Source: Deferribacter desulfuricans SSM1
GTDB taxonomy: Bacteria; Chrysiogenota; Deferribacteres; Deferribacterales; Deferribacteraceae
NCBI RefSeq assembly: GCF_000010985.1
Contig: NC_013940.1
Span: 244,545 to 308,544 of the forward strand
Length of the DNA stretch: 64,000 bases
Direction of reading: 5' to 3'
The translations under genes and the position numbers were made by a program. The stretch's first letter is position 1. Each line of letters starts with the position of its first letter. Below are positions 41,071 to 51,011 of this stretch, in pieces. The notes under the pieces are model-generated. The model ran no database searches. It had not been told where the DNA came from and worked only from the letters and a program-made list of their open reading frames with translations.

Positions 41071-43517
41071 ACATAATAAATATTATTTTTAAATGTTTTA
41101 TATTTTAATAATGATTCAAACCCTATCATATAATTATTTCCAATATTTTCTAACTGTATAGGAGTAGTAGATATACAATACAATTTTTCACTTAAAGATT
41201 TTTTAGCACTTTCAGTATATTCTGCTAACATATCTTTATCGGAACTAAAATTATAAAAATCTGAATAAAAGATAATAAAATCTAACTTATTAATATTGAA
41301 ATATTGTTTAATGATTTGCGCATTTATTTTATTCTTACTTAGATTTTGGTTTTTTATTTCTTCTATTTGTTTTTGTTCTTTTTTTATAGTCATAGATAAC
41401 ATAGCAGGATCATTTAATAATATACTTTGTTTTTTGTTTTTCTCTTCTGATCTTAAATTATAAAATAAATTTTTAAATTCAGTACCTCCACCACCTGATA
41501 TTTTTTTAAATAAATTATTAATTTTAGTAGTTAATTTGTTTTTATTATCTTTCATGAAATCTATAAATTCAAATTCTGCTTTGGTTAAATCAGAATCTAT
41601 ATTTACAAAAGAAAGCATTAATTTACTCATAGGAAATTGTTTTTTAATTAAATTTATTAAATTAACAACGTTATCTAAAAACATATATATTTCTTCTTTG
41701 CTGATAGATGCAGATGTATCAAACACAATTAATGACCTAAACAATGGTACTAATTCTTGAGTTTTATTACCTATATGTTCATAAGGATATGCTTTAGTTG
41801 TGCTTTTAGATTTATAAGTAAAATCAAAAAAACCATTACTAATAGGTGTTGGTGGTTTTATTACATTTCTATAATCTTTTTGCATTGTTTCCATTTTTAA
41901 TTTTAAAATTTTAGTAGCTATACTGTTAATTACTTTTTTATAAGCTTCATTTTTAGTTTTTATTTTAATTAAATTATTTTTAATTTTATATTCCTCTTCA
42001 GAAAAAATAGTACCATAACCAGCCTGTTTATTTGTTTCATTAAAATGTAAATTTCGTTTTATGTTTTCACTTACTTGTTGCTGCTGCTGTTGCTGTTCCT
42101 CTACTTTATTTTCTATATCTATATTTGCTTTCTCCATATTATTCTGCAAATCATTTAAAATATCATGTAATAGATCTGGATTATTTGCTATTTTATTCAA
42201 CACGTCTTGTAATATAGAACTTAAAGAACCTATAATTTTACTTATATGATTTAAATCATTAGACATGGTCCCGTTATTTACATTTTGATTATTTTGATGG
42301 CTTTGCTGATTATTTTGCTGGTTGTTTTGTTGATTTTGATTTACATGGTTACTTTGTAGCTGACTATTATTACTATTATTGCTGTTATTTTGTTGTTGAT
42401 TGACAGTCTGCTGATTTGAGTTGTTTGTCTGTTGCGAATTAAACTGTTGAAACTGTTGATTCAATATTGCATCTTTTACTTTTTGGTACATATCAGTCAT
42501 TAAATATTCATATGAATATTTAAAAATATCATTATTATTAACTTTCGGATGTAAAAAATCATCTTTACTAACATTTTCATCTACTAAATCAATTTCTTTT
42601 AATGTGTCTAATGTAATACACGAACCTGGTAAATCTATTTGTAAATTATATTTATCTCGTAATTCAAATAATCTCTCATTCTCAATAGCATCTGCAATTA
42701 CATTACTGTAGTGATTAAATAACTTATTTAAAATATCAAAAGTTTTAAATAAATATGTTTTTAATTCGTTTATATTCTTTATATAATCAATTTTTAAAGT
42801 AAGATTACGTAACTCTTTATATAAAATATCTGTAAAAAGTTTTAAATCTCTACCAAAAACATTTGAATAATAATGCATAAATTCATGGTATAAAATACCA
42901 AACTGTTCTTTTCTTGAAAGATTATCCGTAAAAAATAAAGAACTTAATTGTATTTCTACAAAGTTGTAATTTAAATCTGTACAGATATTTAAAAATTCAG
43001 TTACTTTTTTATTAAATTCTTTTAAATGTTTTTGTAATATAAATGTTTCTATTGATTTACAATTTTTTATTATTTTTTGTAAGTTATATAATTCCATATA
43101 TAACTGATTTATTTTTTGTTTACCTTCATCATTTATACTTAAACAAGCATATGTATCTCTAATTAATGGATTATAAGTTATTGCTATTAAATTTAAATAT
43201 TCAACTAAAAAAGGATCCTGATTTAATATAAATTGTTCTAAACTACCATAACTATTTTTCCCAAAATTAGATACCAAAACATTATTTGTATCATTTTTTA
43301 TGTAATCTATAAATTTAGATGTTACCTGTTTATTGTAACTTCTATTTTCTTTTAATACTAATTCTCCGAATAAAGATTGTATTTTATTATAAAATAGCTC
43401 TCTTTTAACTACTACCTGTCTATCAAATGGATTTGAGATATTAGGAACATTACAGGTATAAATAAAATCATCTTTAGCTTTAGCTATTATATTATCTGAT
43501 GGTAATATTATTCTCAT
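41010..43517 (-). CDS. Zincin-VWA protein (predicted metallopeptidase with von Willebrand A domain)
   Basis: Near residue 209 YHEFMHYYSN contains HExxH, a zincin metal site. A Gln/Asn-rich low-complexity linker (about 365-470) with a poly-Gln tract follows. The C-terminal part is a VWA domain with the MIDAS start FDTSAS near residue 597 and GGGGTEF near 670. This combination is the predicted VWA-metallopeptidase family (COG3864) that works with MoxR AAA+ ATPases, and such a protein is encoded two genes upstream. The ATG at 43517 has GAGGTG overlapping the stop of the preceding 1052-aa gene. Alternative roles include chaperone-like cofactor insertion. The 3' end overlaps the 109-aa gene. Confidence 0.75.
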   Translation of the reverse strand: MRIILPSDNIIAKAKDDFIYTCNVPNISNPFDRQVVVKRELFYNKIQSLFGELVLKENRSYNKQVTSKFIDYIKNDTNNVLVSNFGKNSYGSLEQFILNQDPFLVEYLNLIAITYNPLIRDTYACLSINDEGKQKINQLYMELYNLQKIIKNCKSIETFILQKHLKEFNKKVTEFLNICTDLNYNFVEIQLSSLFFTDNLSRKEQFGILYHEFMHYYSNVFGRDLKLFTDILYKELRNLTLKIDYIKNINELKTYLFKTFDILNKLFNHYSNVIADAIENERLFELRDKYNLQIDLPGSCITLDTLKEIDLVDENVSKDDFLHPKVNNNDIFKYSYEYLMTDMYQKVKDAILNQQFQQFNSQQTNNSNQQTVNQQQNNSNNSNNSQLQSNHVNQNQQNNQQNNQQSHQNNQNVNNGTMSNDLNHISKIIGSLSSILQDVLNKIANNPDLLHDILNDLQNNMEKANIDIENKVEEQQQQQQQVSENIKRNLHFNETNKQAGYGTIFSEEEYKIKNNLIKIKTKNEAYKKVINSIATKILKLKMETMQKDYRNVIKPPTPISNGFFDFTYKSKSTTKAYPYEHIGNKTQELVPLFRSLIVFDTSASISKEEIYMFLDNVVNLINLIKKQFPMSKLMLSFVNIDSDLTKAEFEFIDFMKDNKNKLTTKINNLFKKISGGGGTEFKNLFYNLRSEEKNKKQSILLNDPAMLSMTIKKEQKQIEEIKNQNLSKNKINAQIIKQYFNINKLDFIIFYSDFYNFSSDKDMLAEYTESAKKSLSEKLYCISTTPIQLENIGNNYMIGFESLLKYKTFKNNIYYVYDFEPELDDSLLESVEPGL

Positions 43518-43525
43518 AAATGTAA

Positions 43526-46500
43526 TCACCTCATATTTAATATTGTCTGTTGTTCATTATATATATCTAATAATTCTTTATTAACTAAAATAAAATTATT
43601 AAAATATTTTTCTAAAATATCTAATTTTTCAATAATTTGATTCTTATTAATTATATTAGCAAGATTATAAATTATTTTTAAAAGCTTTTTTCCGTAATTA
43701 TCAGAAGAATACCCATAATCAATATCTCTCATATAGTAATCCTGTAAAAAATTAGCAAAAAGAATAATTTCTAAAAAATCTTCATAAATGGATCTTAAAT
43801 TTTCAAATAAACTATCTATTGCTAATGGATTATTTCCTTTTATTAATGTATTGATAACTTCTGTAGATATATTTAACGATAAAAATTCTACTGGATAACT
43901 GAAATTATTTAATACAGCTTTGGTAATCAAATTTTCTATATTTTGTATATCTATGTATCCTGTTTTAGATGAAGTAATTAAATCATAAAAATTACTTAAT
44001 CTAGAAAATAAACTACTATCCACATTGTTACCAAAATAATCCAATACTACAGTCCGATAATTCATAAAATAAGAAGAATTTAATACATAAAATTTTTCAT
44101 TATATAAATAATTACCAATTAAATTTATAGATTTAAGATTAAATATATCCTTATAAAAGAATGGATGATTTAATGTATATATTAATGGATCTAATAAAAT
44201 TTCTTTTTTAATAGAATCTAAACCTCTACTTATAGAACCTAACTGTTTCAAATTTAATAAATCACCCAATAAATCTGTTTTATATTTTAAATACTTTCTT
44301 AATTTTCTATAAAAAATATCTAAATAAATTTTACGATATTTAGATTCAAATAAATTATAACCAGCTTCTACTTGTTTTAAATAATTTATTAATGCTCCTC
44401 TAGATAGACTTTGTTCAATATTATAATTATAATTAAAAATTTTATTGTTAATACCTACTATGTTATTTTGAACTTTATTATTTTCTAAATTAAAAGTTAT
44501 ATAATTAGGAAAAAATATTTTTGTTCTAATATTATCAAAAAATTTAAAATCAACATCTAAAGTATTTAAAGGTAAATTTACATAATTTAAATCTAATGTC
44601 TTTGTATTTTTGCTTATATTGAAGACATTATTTTTTAAGAAGGAATCTATTGAATTCAATTTAATATAGTTACCTGTTTCAGGTAATTTTAATTCAGTTT
44701 TTTTAGATTTTAACGCTAATTCTATGTTTTTCATTTTTGACAACACTGTTTCTATTGTTAATTTAGCTTCTTGGAATCTTGTTTGTTTATCACTATTTTT
44801 ATCAGAAAAAGATGTTTCAGCCTTTTTTATGTCTAATTGAAAATTATCAAGAGATGATTCTAATATATTTATAAAATTACTAATTAAATCATTATTGTCT
44901 AAACTATCTGATTGCCCTTTAATAAAATAATCAAAATTGGATAAATAAGAATGTTTAAATAAAAATTCATCATAATTAACAAGTACATTATTACTACTTA
45001 TTTTTTCATTATCCTTTAAGGTTATATTAGTTTCTTTTAAAGATGATTCTTTTAAATTTTTCCAATAATTATAATTAATATTATCATACAAAATATTTCT
45101 ATTTAAATCATAATAAGAAGAATCTCTCATGTAGTTTTGCAACTCAAAATCATATTGATTTGACATTATTGGAAAATAAATAACACCAACCCTTTTACCT
45201 ATCTGTATATTTTGAAAAACATTATTTAAATACTCTTTGAATTTTTCATAAGTAAATTGTTTCGTCTGTATTTCTCCAAACAATCTGTCTTTTAAAATAG
45301 AAACTAATTCACTTTGTTCCTGTTGTAATATAAAACCACCTTTATTTATAACATCCATTAATTTAGTATTAATATCCAAATCTGATATTATAAATTTTCC
45401 TTTATTTATGTTTTCGATTTCGACATAATTCAATAAATTTTCATAACTAAGTTTTTGTATTGTTTTTAAATTGTTTGTTGATTTATCTTTTACAATTAAT
45501 AAGCAGTTAAATTTTGATAAATCTATTTGGTCATTTATATTTGAAAATAATTTAACAAGATCTTCTTTCGATATATAAAATAAAAATTCAATATTAACAT
45601 CTTTTGATGTAACACCTAATTGTTTAAATAATTCTTGTTTTATCTGTTCTGGTTCAATATACAAACCAAAACTAAAATAATTATTTATATTATTACTTAT
45701 AATTTTATGTATATTTGTTAGATTTAGATTTACAATATTATAATCAGTTTTATCATTAAATATATTTTTATCTTGTAATATAACTTCATGATAATAAGTA
45801 TTTAAAATAAAAGCAAAATTATTACATATATTAACTATATCGTTAAACAAGTTTTTAATTAACTTTATATCTTTTAATACAGGATCTTTATAAATCTGTC
45901 TTAATTTTTCAATGTACTCTTGTTTAAATTTATCTATGTTATTTATGAACTGTGTATTTGTAAAATCTATTAGTTTTTTAAAAATATCTTTTACCTTCAC
46001 ATATGTATTATAACTTTTAATAAGTGTATTATACACATCTTTATCTAAAAAATATTTATAAGTCTCATATGGTAATGATTCTTTATTTTGACGTTTTTGA
46101 TGGTATATTTCGATTAATTTTGCTACATGAGCTGCCATTAAATCTGCATATTTATGAAATTTATGGATATTGATTTCATATCTAAATGCTTGTTGTATTT
46201 CTCCTATCAAATAAATAAATTCTTTGTCTGATATTTGATCTATATCAGACAAATTCATTATATGAGTATTTTTAATTCTATTCTTTATATTAAATTGAAT
46301 TCTATTTAGAATATATTTTATTTTACTATTAGTTAGATATCTATGAGAAAAATTGTTAAAAGGTAATATATAAGAATTTAAATTTATTTTACAAAAATCA
46401 TTTAACAAATTTTTATCTATTGAAATCTTATTATGTAAAAAAGGTAACTTTAGTTCTTCATAAGCTTTATTTAAAAAATTATATATGAAATATGTTAGCA

Positions 46501-46684
46501 CAGTTAAATTTTGAGGAGTTTTTAAAAGATCTGATAAATCCAAAATTACTGAAAAGGCTTCATTCAAGTTTAAGTCTGAAACATTTACTAAATAATTAAC
46601 GGTTTGTCTAAATGTCTCATCATTAATATAAAAATATTTATCTTGAAGATATTCTTTAACATTTAAATTAGATATATTACTCAT
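43526..46684 (-). CDS. Very large helical protein between the MoxR-like and VWA genes, 1052 aa
   Basis: This is a mostly alpha-helical, Asn/Leu/Lys-rich protein without signal peptide, transmembrane helix, Walker motif or Cys clusters. AAGAGG precedes the ATG at 46684. It ends in the ribosome site of the zincin-VWA gene, so the products are probably made in fixed ratio. MoxR-VWA systems often include a third, lineage-specific protein, and this fits that place, either as a substrate or a scaffold. The promoter is probably TGATATAAT near 46760-46775. The family is unknown. Confidence 0.65.
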   Translation of the reverse strand: MSNISNLNVKEYLQDKYFYINDETFRQTVNYLVNVSDLNLNEAFSVILDLSDLLKTPQNLTVLTYFIYNFLNKAYEELKLPFLHNKISIDKNLLNDFCKINLNSYILPFNNFSHRYLTNSKIKYILNRIQFNIKNRIKNTHIMNLSDIDQISDKEFIYLIGEIQQAFRYEINIHKFHKYADLMAAHVAKLIEIYHQKRQNKESLPYETYKYFLDKDVYNTLIKSYNTYVKVKDIFKKLIDFTNTQFINNIDKFKQEYIEKLRQIYKDPVLKDIKLIKNLFNDIVNICNNFAFILNTYYHEVILQDKNIFNDKTDYNIVNLNLTNIHKIISNNINNYFSFGLYIEPEQIKQELFKQLGVTSKDVNIEFLFYISKEDLVKLFSNINDQIDLSKFNCLLIVKDKSTNNLKTIQKLSYENLLNYVEIENINKGKFIISDLDINTKLMDVINKGGFILQQEQSELVSILKDRLFGEIQTKQFTYEKFKEYLNNVFQNIQIGKRVGVIYFPIMSNQYDFELQNYMRDSSYYDLNRNILYDNINYNYWKNLKESSLKETNITLKDNEKISSNNVLVNYDEFLFKHSYLSNFDYFIKGQSDSLDNNDLISNFINILESSLDNFQLDIKKAETSFSDKNSDKQTRFQEAKLTIETVLSKMKNIELALKSKKTELKLPETGNYIKLNSIDSFLKNNVFNISKNTKTLDLNYVNLPLNTLDVDFKFFDNIRTKIFFPNYITFNLENNKVQNNIVGINNKIFNYNYNIEQSLSRGALINYLKQVEAGYNLFESKYRKIYLDIFYRKLRKYLKYKTDLLGDLLNLKQLGSISRGLDSIKKEILLDPLIYTLNHPFFYKDIFNLKSINLIGNYLYNEKFYVLNSSYFMNYRTVVLDYFGNNVDSSLFSRLSNFYDLITSSKTGYIDIQNIENLITKAVLNNFSYPVEFLSLNISTEVINTLIKGNNPLAIDSLFENLRSIYEDFLEIILFANFLQDYYMRDIDYGYSSDNYGKKLLKIIYNLANIINKNQIIEKLDILEKYFNNFILVNKELLDIYNEQQTILNMR

Positions 46685-46835
46685 AATATATCCTCTTATT
46701 AATTTATTTTATTAACTTATTCTCATTATTTGTTAATTTCTAATAACTTACTTACTTTAATTAATATTATATCAAAAAATTTTAACACAACACATTAAAA
46801 ATTAAACGTTTATGTACTTATTATATACCTATTTT
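46685..46835 (-). promoter_or_regulatory. Gap with candidate promoter before the 1052-aa gene
   Basis: On the minus strand an extended -10 of the TGnTATAAT type (TGATATAAT) lies near 46760-46775, upstream of the 1052-aa gene. The remainder is A/T-rich with no hairpin. Confidence 0.35.
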
Positions 46836-48671
46836 TTATATACCTATTTTAAATCCATCATCAAGTTGTGAGGTATCAAAAACATATGCATATAATTCTT
46901 TACCTTCTGAGTTTAATCTAGTCTGTATATTCTTTAATTCATCTGACCCTAGCAATGATAATAACATATATAATCTTTTAGATTCAATAGTTGATACAGG
47001 ATTACCACTATTAAAAAATACTACTAATGAATTAATTAATCCAGTTTTTTGACTATATAAATGTTTTTGTATCTCATTAACTTTATTTACAAAAGACTCA
47101 TCGTCTAAAGATAATAAATTATTTATATCAATTAACAAATCATTTTTAACCATGGATGCGTCCATAGATGTTTTAACTTCTCTTTCTAAATATTTTAGTA
47201 ATTCTAACTTAGGATTACTTTCCACATTATGGTCTGCACTTGACTTTAAAGTTTTTAAAGTAAGTATAACATAATCACGAAAATCCTTTATAGATTGAGA
47301 GTCTAATACATGATCTAAATATCCATAAAATATGTTTTTTACCAGTAATTGTTTTAATACCCTTAAGTCAAAAGAATCAAAAGTATATTCATCTTCTTCA
47401 TTATTAAGTAATTTTTCATATAATTTGATAGTTTTAGATGCTTTAATTGTTTTTATAAATGTATCTATCTGTTTTTTTATTTGTTCTTTTAAGTTAATAT
47501 CTATTTGTTTAATTTCCAATAATTCTTCTATCTGTTCTACTAAAGGATTAATTTCTTTAGTAATTAAATATTCTAAATTATAAGCTAAATCCGGTTCTAC
47601 ATGTAAAGTAACAACCCTGGTATTATGAGCTCCACTCATTAACATTTTAGTCCGGGATACAACTCTGTCTGTAGCTTCATTACTTAAAACTACAGGAACT
47701 ATTGTTTTAGCTATAGGTTTACCTGCAATTGTAGGATTTTTTTCATCAAACAAACCATAATAAATAGTTAGAATTTCAGGGTTTATAAAGCCATCATCTA
47801 ATACAAAGAAACCAAACAAAGGATAAATACCATTAGAAACATTTTCAATGTTAGGTACATTAAATGAGTTTGATGTTACAGTTGAATCTTCATCAATATA
47901 TTGATATCCAAAATCAGTAGCTCTAAGTCCTGCTACACTAAATATTCTAATTACATAACTTTTATATTTATCAAGAAATAATTTATTAGATAACTTTTTA
48001 TAAACTGTTTTTTCTAAAGAATCATTTAAACTTTTAAAATTAAAATCTTGTAAGGATTGATTTAGATTATTATAATCTAAGGTACTTATTTTTTTAATTA
48101 AAGAATCTAAGATACTTAAAACATTATTCATTGTTAAAAGTATCAATTCATCTTGATCCATATTTAACATATATTTTGCAGTAGATTTTTTGTTGAAATA
48201 AAAGTTTATATTTTTTAATCCATTTTTATTCGCATCTTTATTATTTACATCTATATATGCAAAAGTATATACTCTATTTTTTAATAGCTCATATAAAAAC
48301 ACAGCTGAATTGTACACATATGGAATTTGAGAAGAGTAGGGGAAGGTTTTATTAAGAAATTCTTCTAATATAGGAATATATTTTTTTAATTCACTATATT
48401 TAATTTTAGTAGGTAACTCACTATTTTTAAATTCACCAAATAATATTTTAGTATTTCTATCCTCAATCCATTCTTTATCATATAAATCATAAAACAAAAC
48501 CATAGTGGATAACAGTTTAGATTTTTTAACCATTTCATCATTAAATATAGTAGCAGTTTTACTAATACCATGTTTACCTACTATATTGTATATCGTTTTG
48601 CCTAATTTTAAATTTAAATAATGCCTATCTAATTCTTTTCTGATAGGTTCTTGTATTTGACTAACTTTCAT
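46836..48671 (-). CDS. MoxR-like AAA+ protein with degenerate Walker A
   Basis: Residues 27-42 (IYNIVGKHGISKTATIF) align with the P-loop of MoxR-type ATPases, but the Gly before Lys-Thr is Ser (G32KHGISKT39). Near residue 285, GFFVLDDGFINPEILTIYYGLFDEKN matches the Walker B and following helix (LDE replaced by LDD), and IVPVVLSNEATD near 325 matches sensor 1 with its Asn. The C-terminal 280 residues are helical. MoxR proteins remodel or activate VWA-domain partners; one such partner lies downstream in the same cluster. ATP binding may be weakened. GAGGTG precedes the ATG. The exonuclease gene is immediately upstream. Confidence 0.6.
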   Translation of the reverse strand: MKVSQIQEPIRKELDRHYLNLKLGKTIYNIVGKHGISKTATIFNDEMVKKSKLLSTMVLFYDLYDKEWIEDRNTKILFGEFKNSELPTKIKYSELKKYIPILEEFLNKTFPYSSQIPYVYNSAVFLYELLKNRVYTFAYIDVNNKDANKNGLKNINFYFNKKSTAKYMLNMDQDELILLTMNNVLSILDSLIKKISTLDYNNLNQSLQDFNFKSLNDSLEKTVYKKLSNKLFLDKYKSYVIRIFSVAGLRATDFGYQYIDEDSTVTSNSFNVPNIENVSNGIYPLFGFFVLDDGFINPEILTIYYGLFDEKNPTIAGKPIAKTIVPVVLSNEATDRVVSRTKMLMSGAHNTRVVTLHVEPDLAYNLEYLITKEINPLVEQIEELLEIKQIDINLKEQIKKQIDTFIKTIKASKTIKLYEKLLNNEEDEYTFDSFDLRVLKQLLVKNIFYGYLDHVLDSQSIKDFRDYVILTLKTLKSSADHNVESNPKLELLKYLEREVKTSMDASMVKNDLLIDINNLLSLDDESFVNKVNEIQKHLYSQKTGLINSLVVFFNSGNPVSTIESKRLYMLLSLLGSDELKNIQTRLNSEGKELYAYVFDTSQLDDGFKIGI

Positions 48672-48696
48672 ATATCACCTCATAATAGTTAATCTA

Positions 48697-49959
48697 TTAT
48701 AATATGGTTAAAGATTCTGCATTACTATCAGCACTAGGCTCTGGTTCTTTAAACTTAATTTTTAATTTAGGTGATGCTGATTCTTCTATTACTTTTTTAA
48801 TCACATCTTGGTCCTGTAATACATCTTCAGGTAATACATTTTGTTTTATAAATTCTTCTACTTTTTTCAAACTTAAATTTACTTCCTTCATTAACATATC
48901 GATTTGTTCTTTTGAGTTAATATATTTACTAACTAAATTATTAATATCAACTATTCTTTTAGACCGTAATGTCTTTTTATAGGTAACTACGGCAAAATCT
49001 GTATCAACTTCTTCAGTCTGGTTAACTTCCATATAATCTTGAATTTGTTTTTCAATTTGTTTTTGTTGTTCTTCTAAAGGTTTAATTTGTTCAATTAAAT
49101 TATTTATTTGCTCAGTAATCATTCTATGTTGCATTAACATTTCTTTCAAATCCATATTGTTTACAGCTTGATTACGCTGTTCATTTTTAATTTTTATTTC
49201 TTCCATCATTTTATCATATATTTTTTCTAAAAAGATAACATCAAAAGCTGCATATACTAAAGCATTTTTATCAATAGGTCTTATGGTCCAATCATATTTC
49301 TGATATGTTTTATCTAAATCATAATTAATATATTTTTTAACCAAATACTTTAAATTTGATTTTTTCTCTCCAGGTTCTTGTAACTTATCTTTATAAATTT
49401 TCATTGTATCAATTAATAAGTTATCTTTTATATAACTTAACAGATCACTAAAATCTTTATGGAAGATAGAGTAAAAATCATATAATACTCTTATATCAAA
49501 ACTTATACCATTATGAAAAACAAGTTGATTATTCTGTTTGATAAATAAATCTAATAATTTTCGAAAATTATAAAAATTACCTTTGGTGTAAAGTAATTTT
49601 TTTTCAATATTATCAGTATCTATACTGTATTGCTGTAAAAATTTTATCAATTGCTGTTGTTGCTGTTCAGTACAGTAATTAAAATATCTTGTAAAATCTA
49701 CTAAAAATACTTTATCACTTTTTGGTAATTTTAACTGCATTAATATAGGTTTATTATCTAATTCTTTAGCTTTATTTAATACTATAATATTTTCGTTATT
49801 ATCACCAAAGGTAGTTTCTAAATCCATAAATATTAAACTATTATCTTTACCTTTAAGCTCATTTATTATAGTAGTTACATAATCGATATCATCTAATAAT
49901 CCGTAATGTACTTTATAAGTTTCATCAGCAAATGTTAATTTAAAAGTTTTTGTTAACAT
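48697..49959 (-). CDS. DEDDy 3'-5' exonuclease (RNase D/WRN-like) with coiled-coil tail
   Basis: Exo I (FMDLETT near residues 44-50), Exo II (FHNGISFDIRVLY near 152-164) and Exo III (YAAFDVIFLEKIYD near 228-241, Tyr type) form a DEDDy nuclease, with the insertion after Exo I typical of WRN/RNase D relatives. Residues 260-330 are a Gln/Glu-rich coiled coil, and the tail (VDTDFAVVTYKKTLRSKRIVDI...) resembles the C-terminus of phage Gp157-like proteins. The protein probably proofreads or trims DNA alongside the plasmid polymerase. A TGTTATATTA promoter (50006-50015) lies 47 bases upstream. The downstream AAA+ gene follows by 25 bases. Confidence 0.78.
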   Translation of the reverse strand: MLTKTFKLTFADETYKVHYGLLDDIDYVTTIINELKGKDNSLIFMDLETTFGDNNENIIVLNKAKELDNKPILMQLKLPKSDKVFLVDFTRYFNYCTEQQQQQLIKFLQQYSIDTDNIEKKLLYTKGNFYNFRKLLDLFIKQNNQLVFHNGISFDIRVLYDFYSIFHKDFSDLLSYIKDNLLIDTMKIYKDKLQEPGEKKSNLKYLVKKYINYDLDKTYQKYDWTIRPIDKNALVYAAFDVIFLEKIYDKMMEEIKIKNEQRNQAVNNMDLKEMLMQHRMITEQINNLIEQIKPLEEQQKQIEKQIQDYMEVNQTEEVDTDFAVVTYKKTLRSKRIVDINNLVSKYINSKEQIDMLMKEVNLSLKKVEEFIKQNVLPEDVLQDQDVIKKVIEESASPKLKIKFKEPEPSADSNAESLTIL

Positions 49960-50005
49960 AGTAATACCTCATTGATATTATTTTTATATAAAATTTTCTA
50001 TTAAT

Positions 50006-50015
50006 TAATATAACA
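50006..50015 (-). promoter_or_regulatory. TGTTATATTA promoter element of the exonuclease/MoxR operon
   Basis: An exact minus-strand decamer upstream of the exonuclease gene. Confidence 0.5.
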
Positions 50016-50211
50016 AATATTTTTAAACTAACTTATATAAAAACAATTCTATAAATAAATATTAGAAAGTGACAATAATAATATTTTGTTAATATTAACA
50101 ATAAATTACTAAATAAATAAGATAAAACCACAGTATATTTTATAGAAATAAAGATAAAAAGATAAACTGAAAAAACTACAAAGAATCAAAATCAATAAAA
50201 TAGATAAAAAA

Positions 50212-50244
50212 CTACTGTTACTTATAAATACTAAGCAACAGTAG
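50212..50244 (-). terminator. Intrinsic terminator after the 180-aa secreted gene
   Basis: Arms CTACTGTT/AACAGTAG extend through CTTA/TAAG with one mismatch. On the minus strand they are followed by six T. It ends the transcript of the gene at 50265-50807. Confidence 0.8.
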
Positions 50245-50264
50245 CTTTAATTAACTTATTTAAT

Positions 50265-50807
50265 TTATTCCATAAAATCGTATAAATAAACCCAATTTTG
50301 TATTTTATTATTATACATATAAACTTGATATTTATAAAAACTTTTATCATCTTCTACATCTATTAAAATTGGTAAGATTTTATATAAAGTAGAATCTATA
50401 TTAAATACATGCATTTTATACATTCTAATTAGTTTACCGTTTCTGTTAAAGTAATCCATTAATTTATCAAAATCTGCATTCCAAAATGTCTTAAGTAATT
50501 TAAAATTATTATCATAAATAAAAATAACCTGATCATAAACATAATAATTATAATACTTTTTTATTTTTATTTTATAATTTTTTACAGACTCTATATATAT
50601 TTTATTAATCGTAATATATTTGTCAGTTTTATATACTTTATAATAATAGGTAAGTACATCGTCTTTCACTATTATTTCTTGATTATCAGGTAATAACTTA
50701 ATTATCTGTTGTAATTTTTTGTTTTCAATAAGAGGATTATTTACTTTAGCTAATACTGTTGTGCTTATAGTAAATATACTTAAAATAACTATTAGTATTT
50801 TTTTCAT
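50265..50807 (-). CDS. Small secreted Tyr/Lys-rich protein, 180 aa
   Basis: The ATG at 50807 follows AGAGGTGG. A signal peptide (MKKILIVILSIFTISTTVLA) precedes a Tyr/Lys/Ile-rich mature protein with predicted beta strands, and no family is recognised. It is a single-gene unit with a perfect consensus sigma-70 promoter (50838-50866) and its own terminator (50212-50244), so it is probably strongly and independently expressed. It diverges from the ribbon-helix-helix gene, whose product may bind the shared promoter region. Confidence 0.7.
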   Translation of the reverse strand: MKKILIVILSIFTISTTVLAKVNNPLIENKKLQQIIKLLPDNQEIIVKDDVLTYYYKVYKTDKYITINKIYIESVKNYKIKIKKYYNYYVYDQVIFIYDNNFKLLKTFWNADFDKLMDYFNRNGKLIRMYKMHVFNIDSTLYKILPILIDVEDDKSFYKYQVYMYNNKIQNWVYLYDFME

Positions 50808-50837
50808 ATTTACCACCTCTTTCTTAATTTTAATTTT

Positions 50838-50866
50838 ATTATATTAAATTTTATATAAAATGTCAA
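50838..50866 (-). promoter_or_regulatory. Perfect sigma-70 promoter of the secreted 180-aa gene
   Basis: On the minus strand, TTGACA (50866-50861), exactly 17 bases, TATAAT (50843-50838). Confidence 0.8.
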
Positions 50867-50923
50867 GTATTTTTTTATATTTGAATATATACACTATAGT
50901 TTTTGGTTTATATTCAACTTGAC
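50862..50923. promoter_or_regulatory. Two inverted repeats between divergent promoters, likely operator
   Basis: GTCAAGT (50862-50868) pairs with ACTTGAC (50917-50923), each overlapping a -35 element. TTGAATATA (50881-50889) pairs with TATATTCAA (50909-50917). Dyads over both -35 boxes suggest a regulator controlling the divergent pair, plausibly the ribbon-helix-helix protein. Confidence 0.5.
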
Positions 50924-50947
50924 TTATATATAATAATTTTTTATAAT
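50919..50947 (+). promoter_or_regulatory. Sigma-70-type promoter of the ribbon-helix-helix gene
   Basis: TTGACT (50919-50924), 17 bases, TATAAT (50942-50947) on the plus strand, about 65 bases before the ATG at 51012, which has AAGGAG upstream. Confidence 0.7.
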
Positions 50948-51011
50948 ATAATAGGATGGTGTTTTATAAGGGAAAATATAAAAATTATAAAAAAGATATA
51001 AGGAGAATAAA

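Noticed and set aside
42061..42460. Gln/Asn-coding repeats in the zincin-VWA gene as a separate repeat element
   Set aside because: They are in frame and simply encode a low-complexity Gln/Asn-rich linker.
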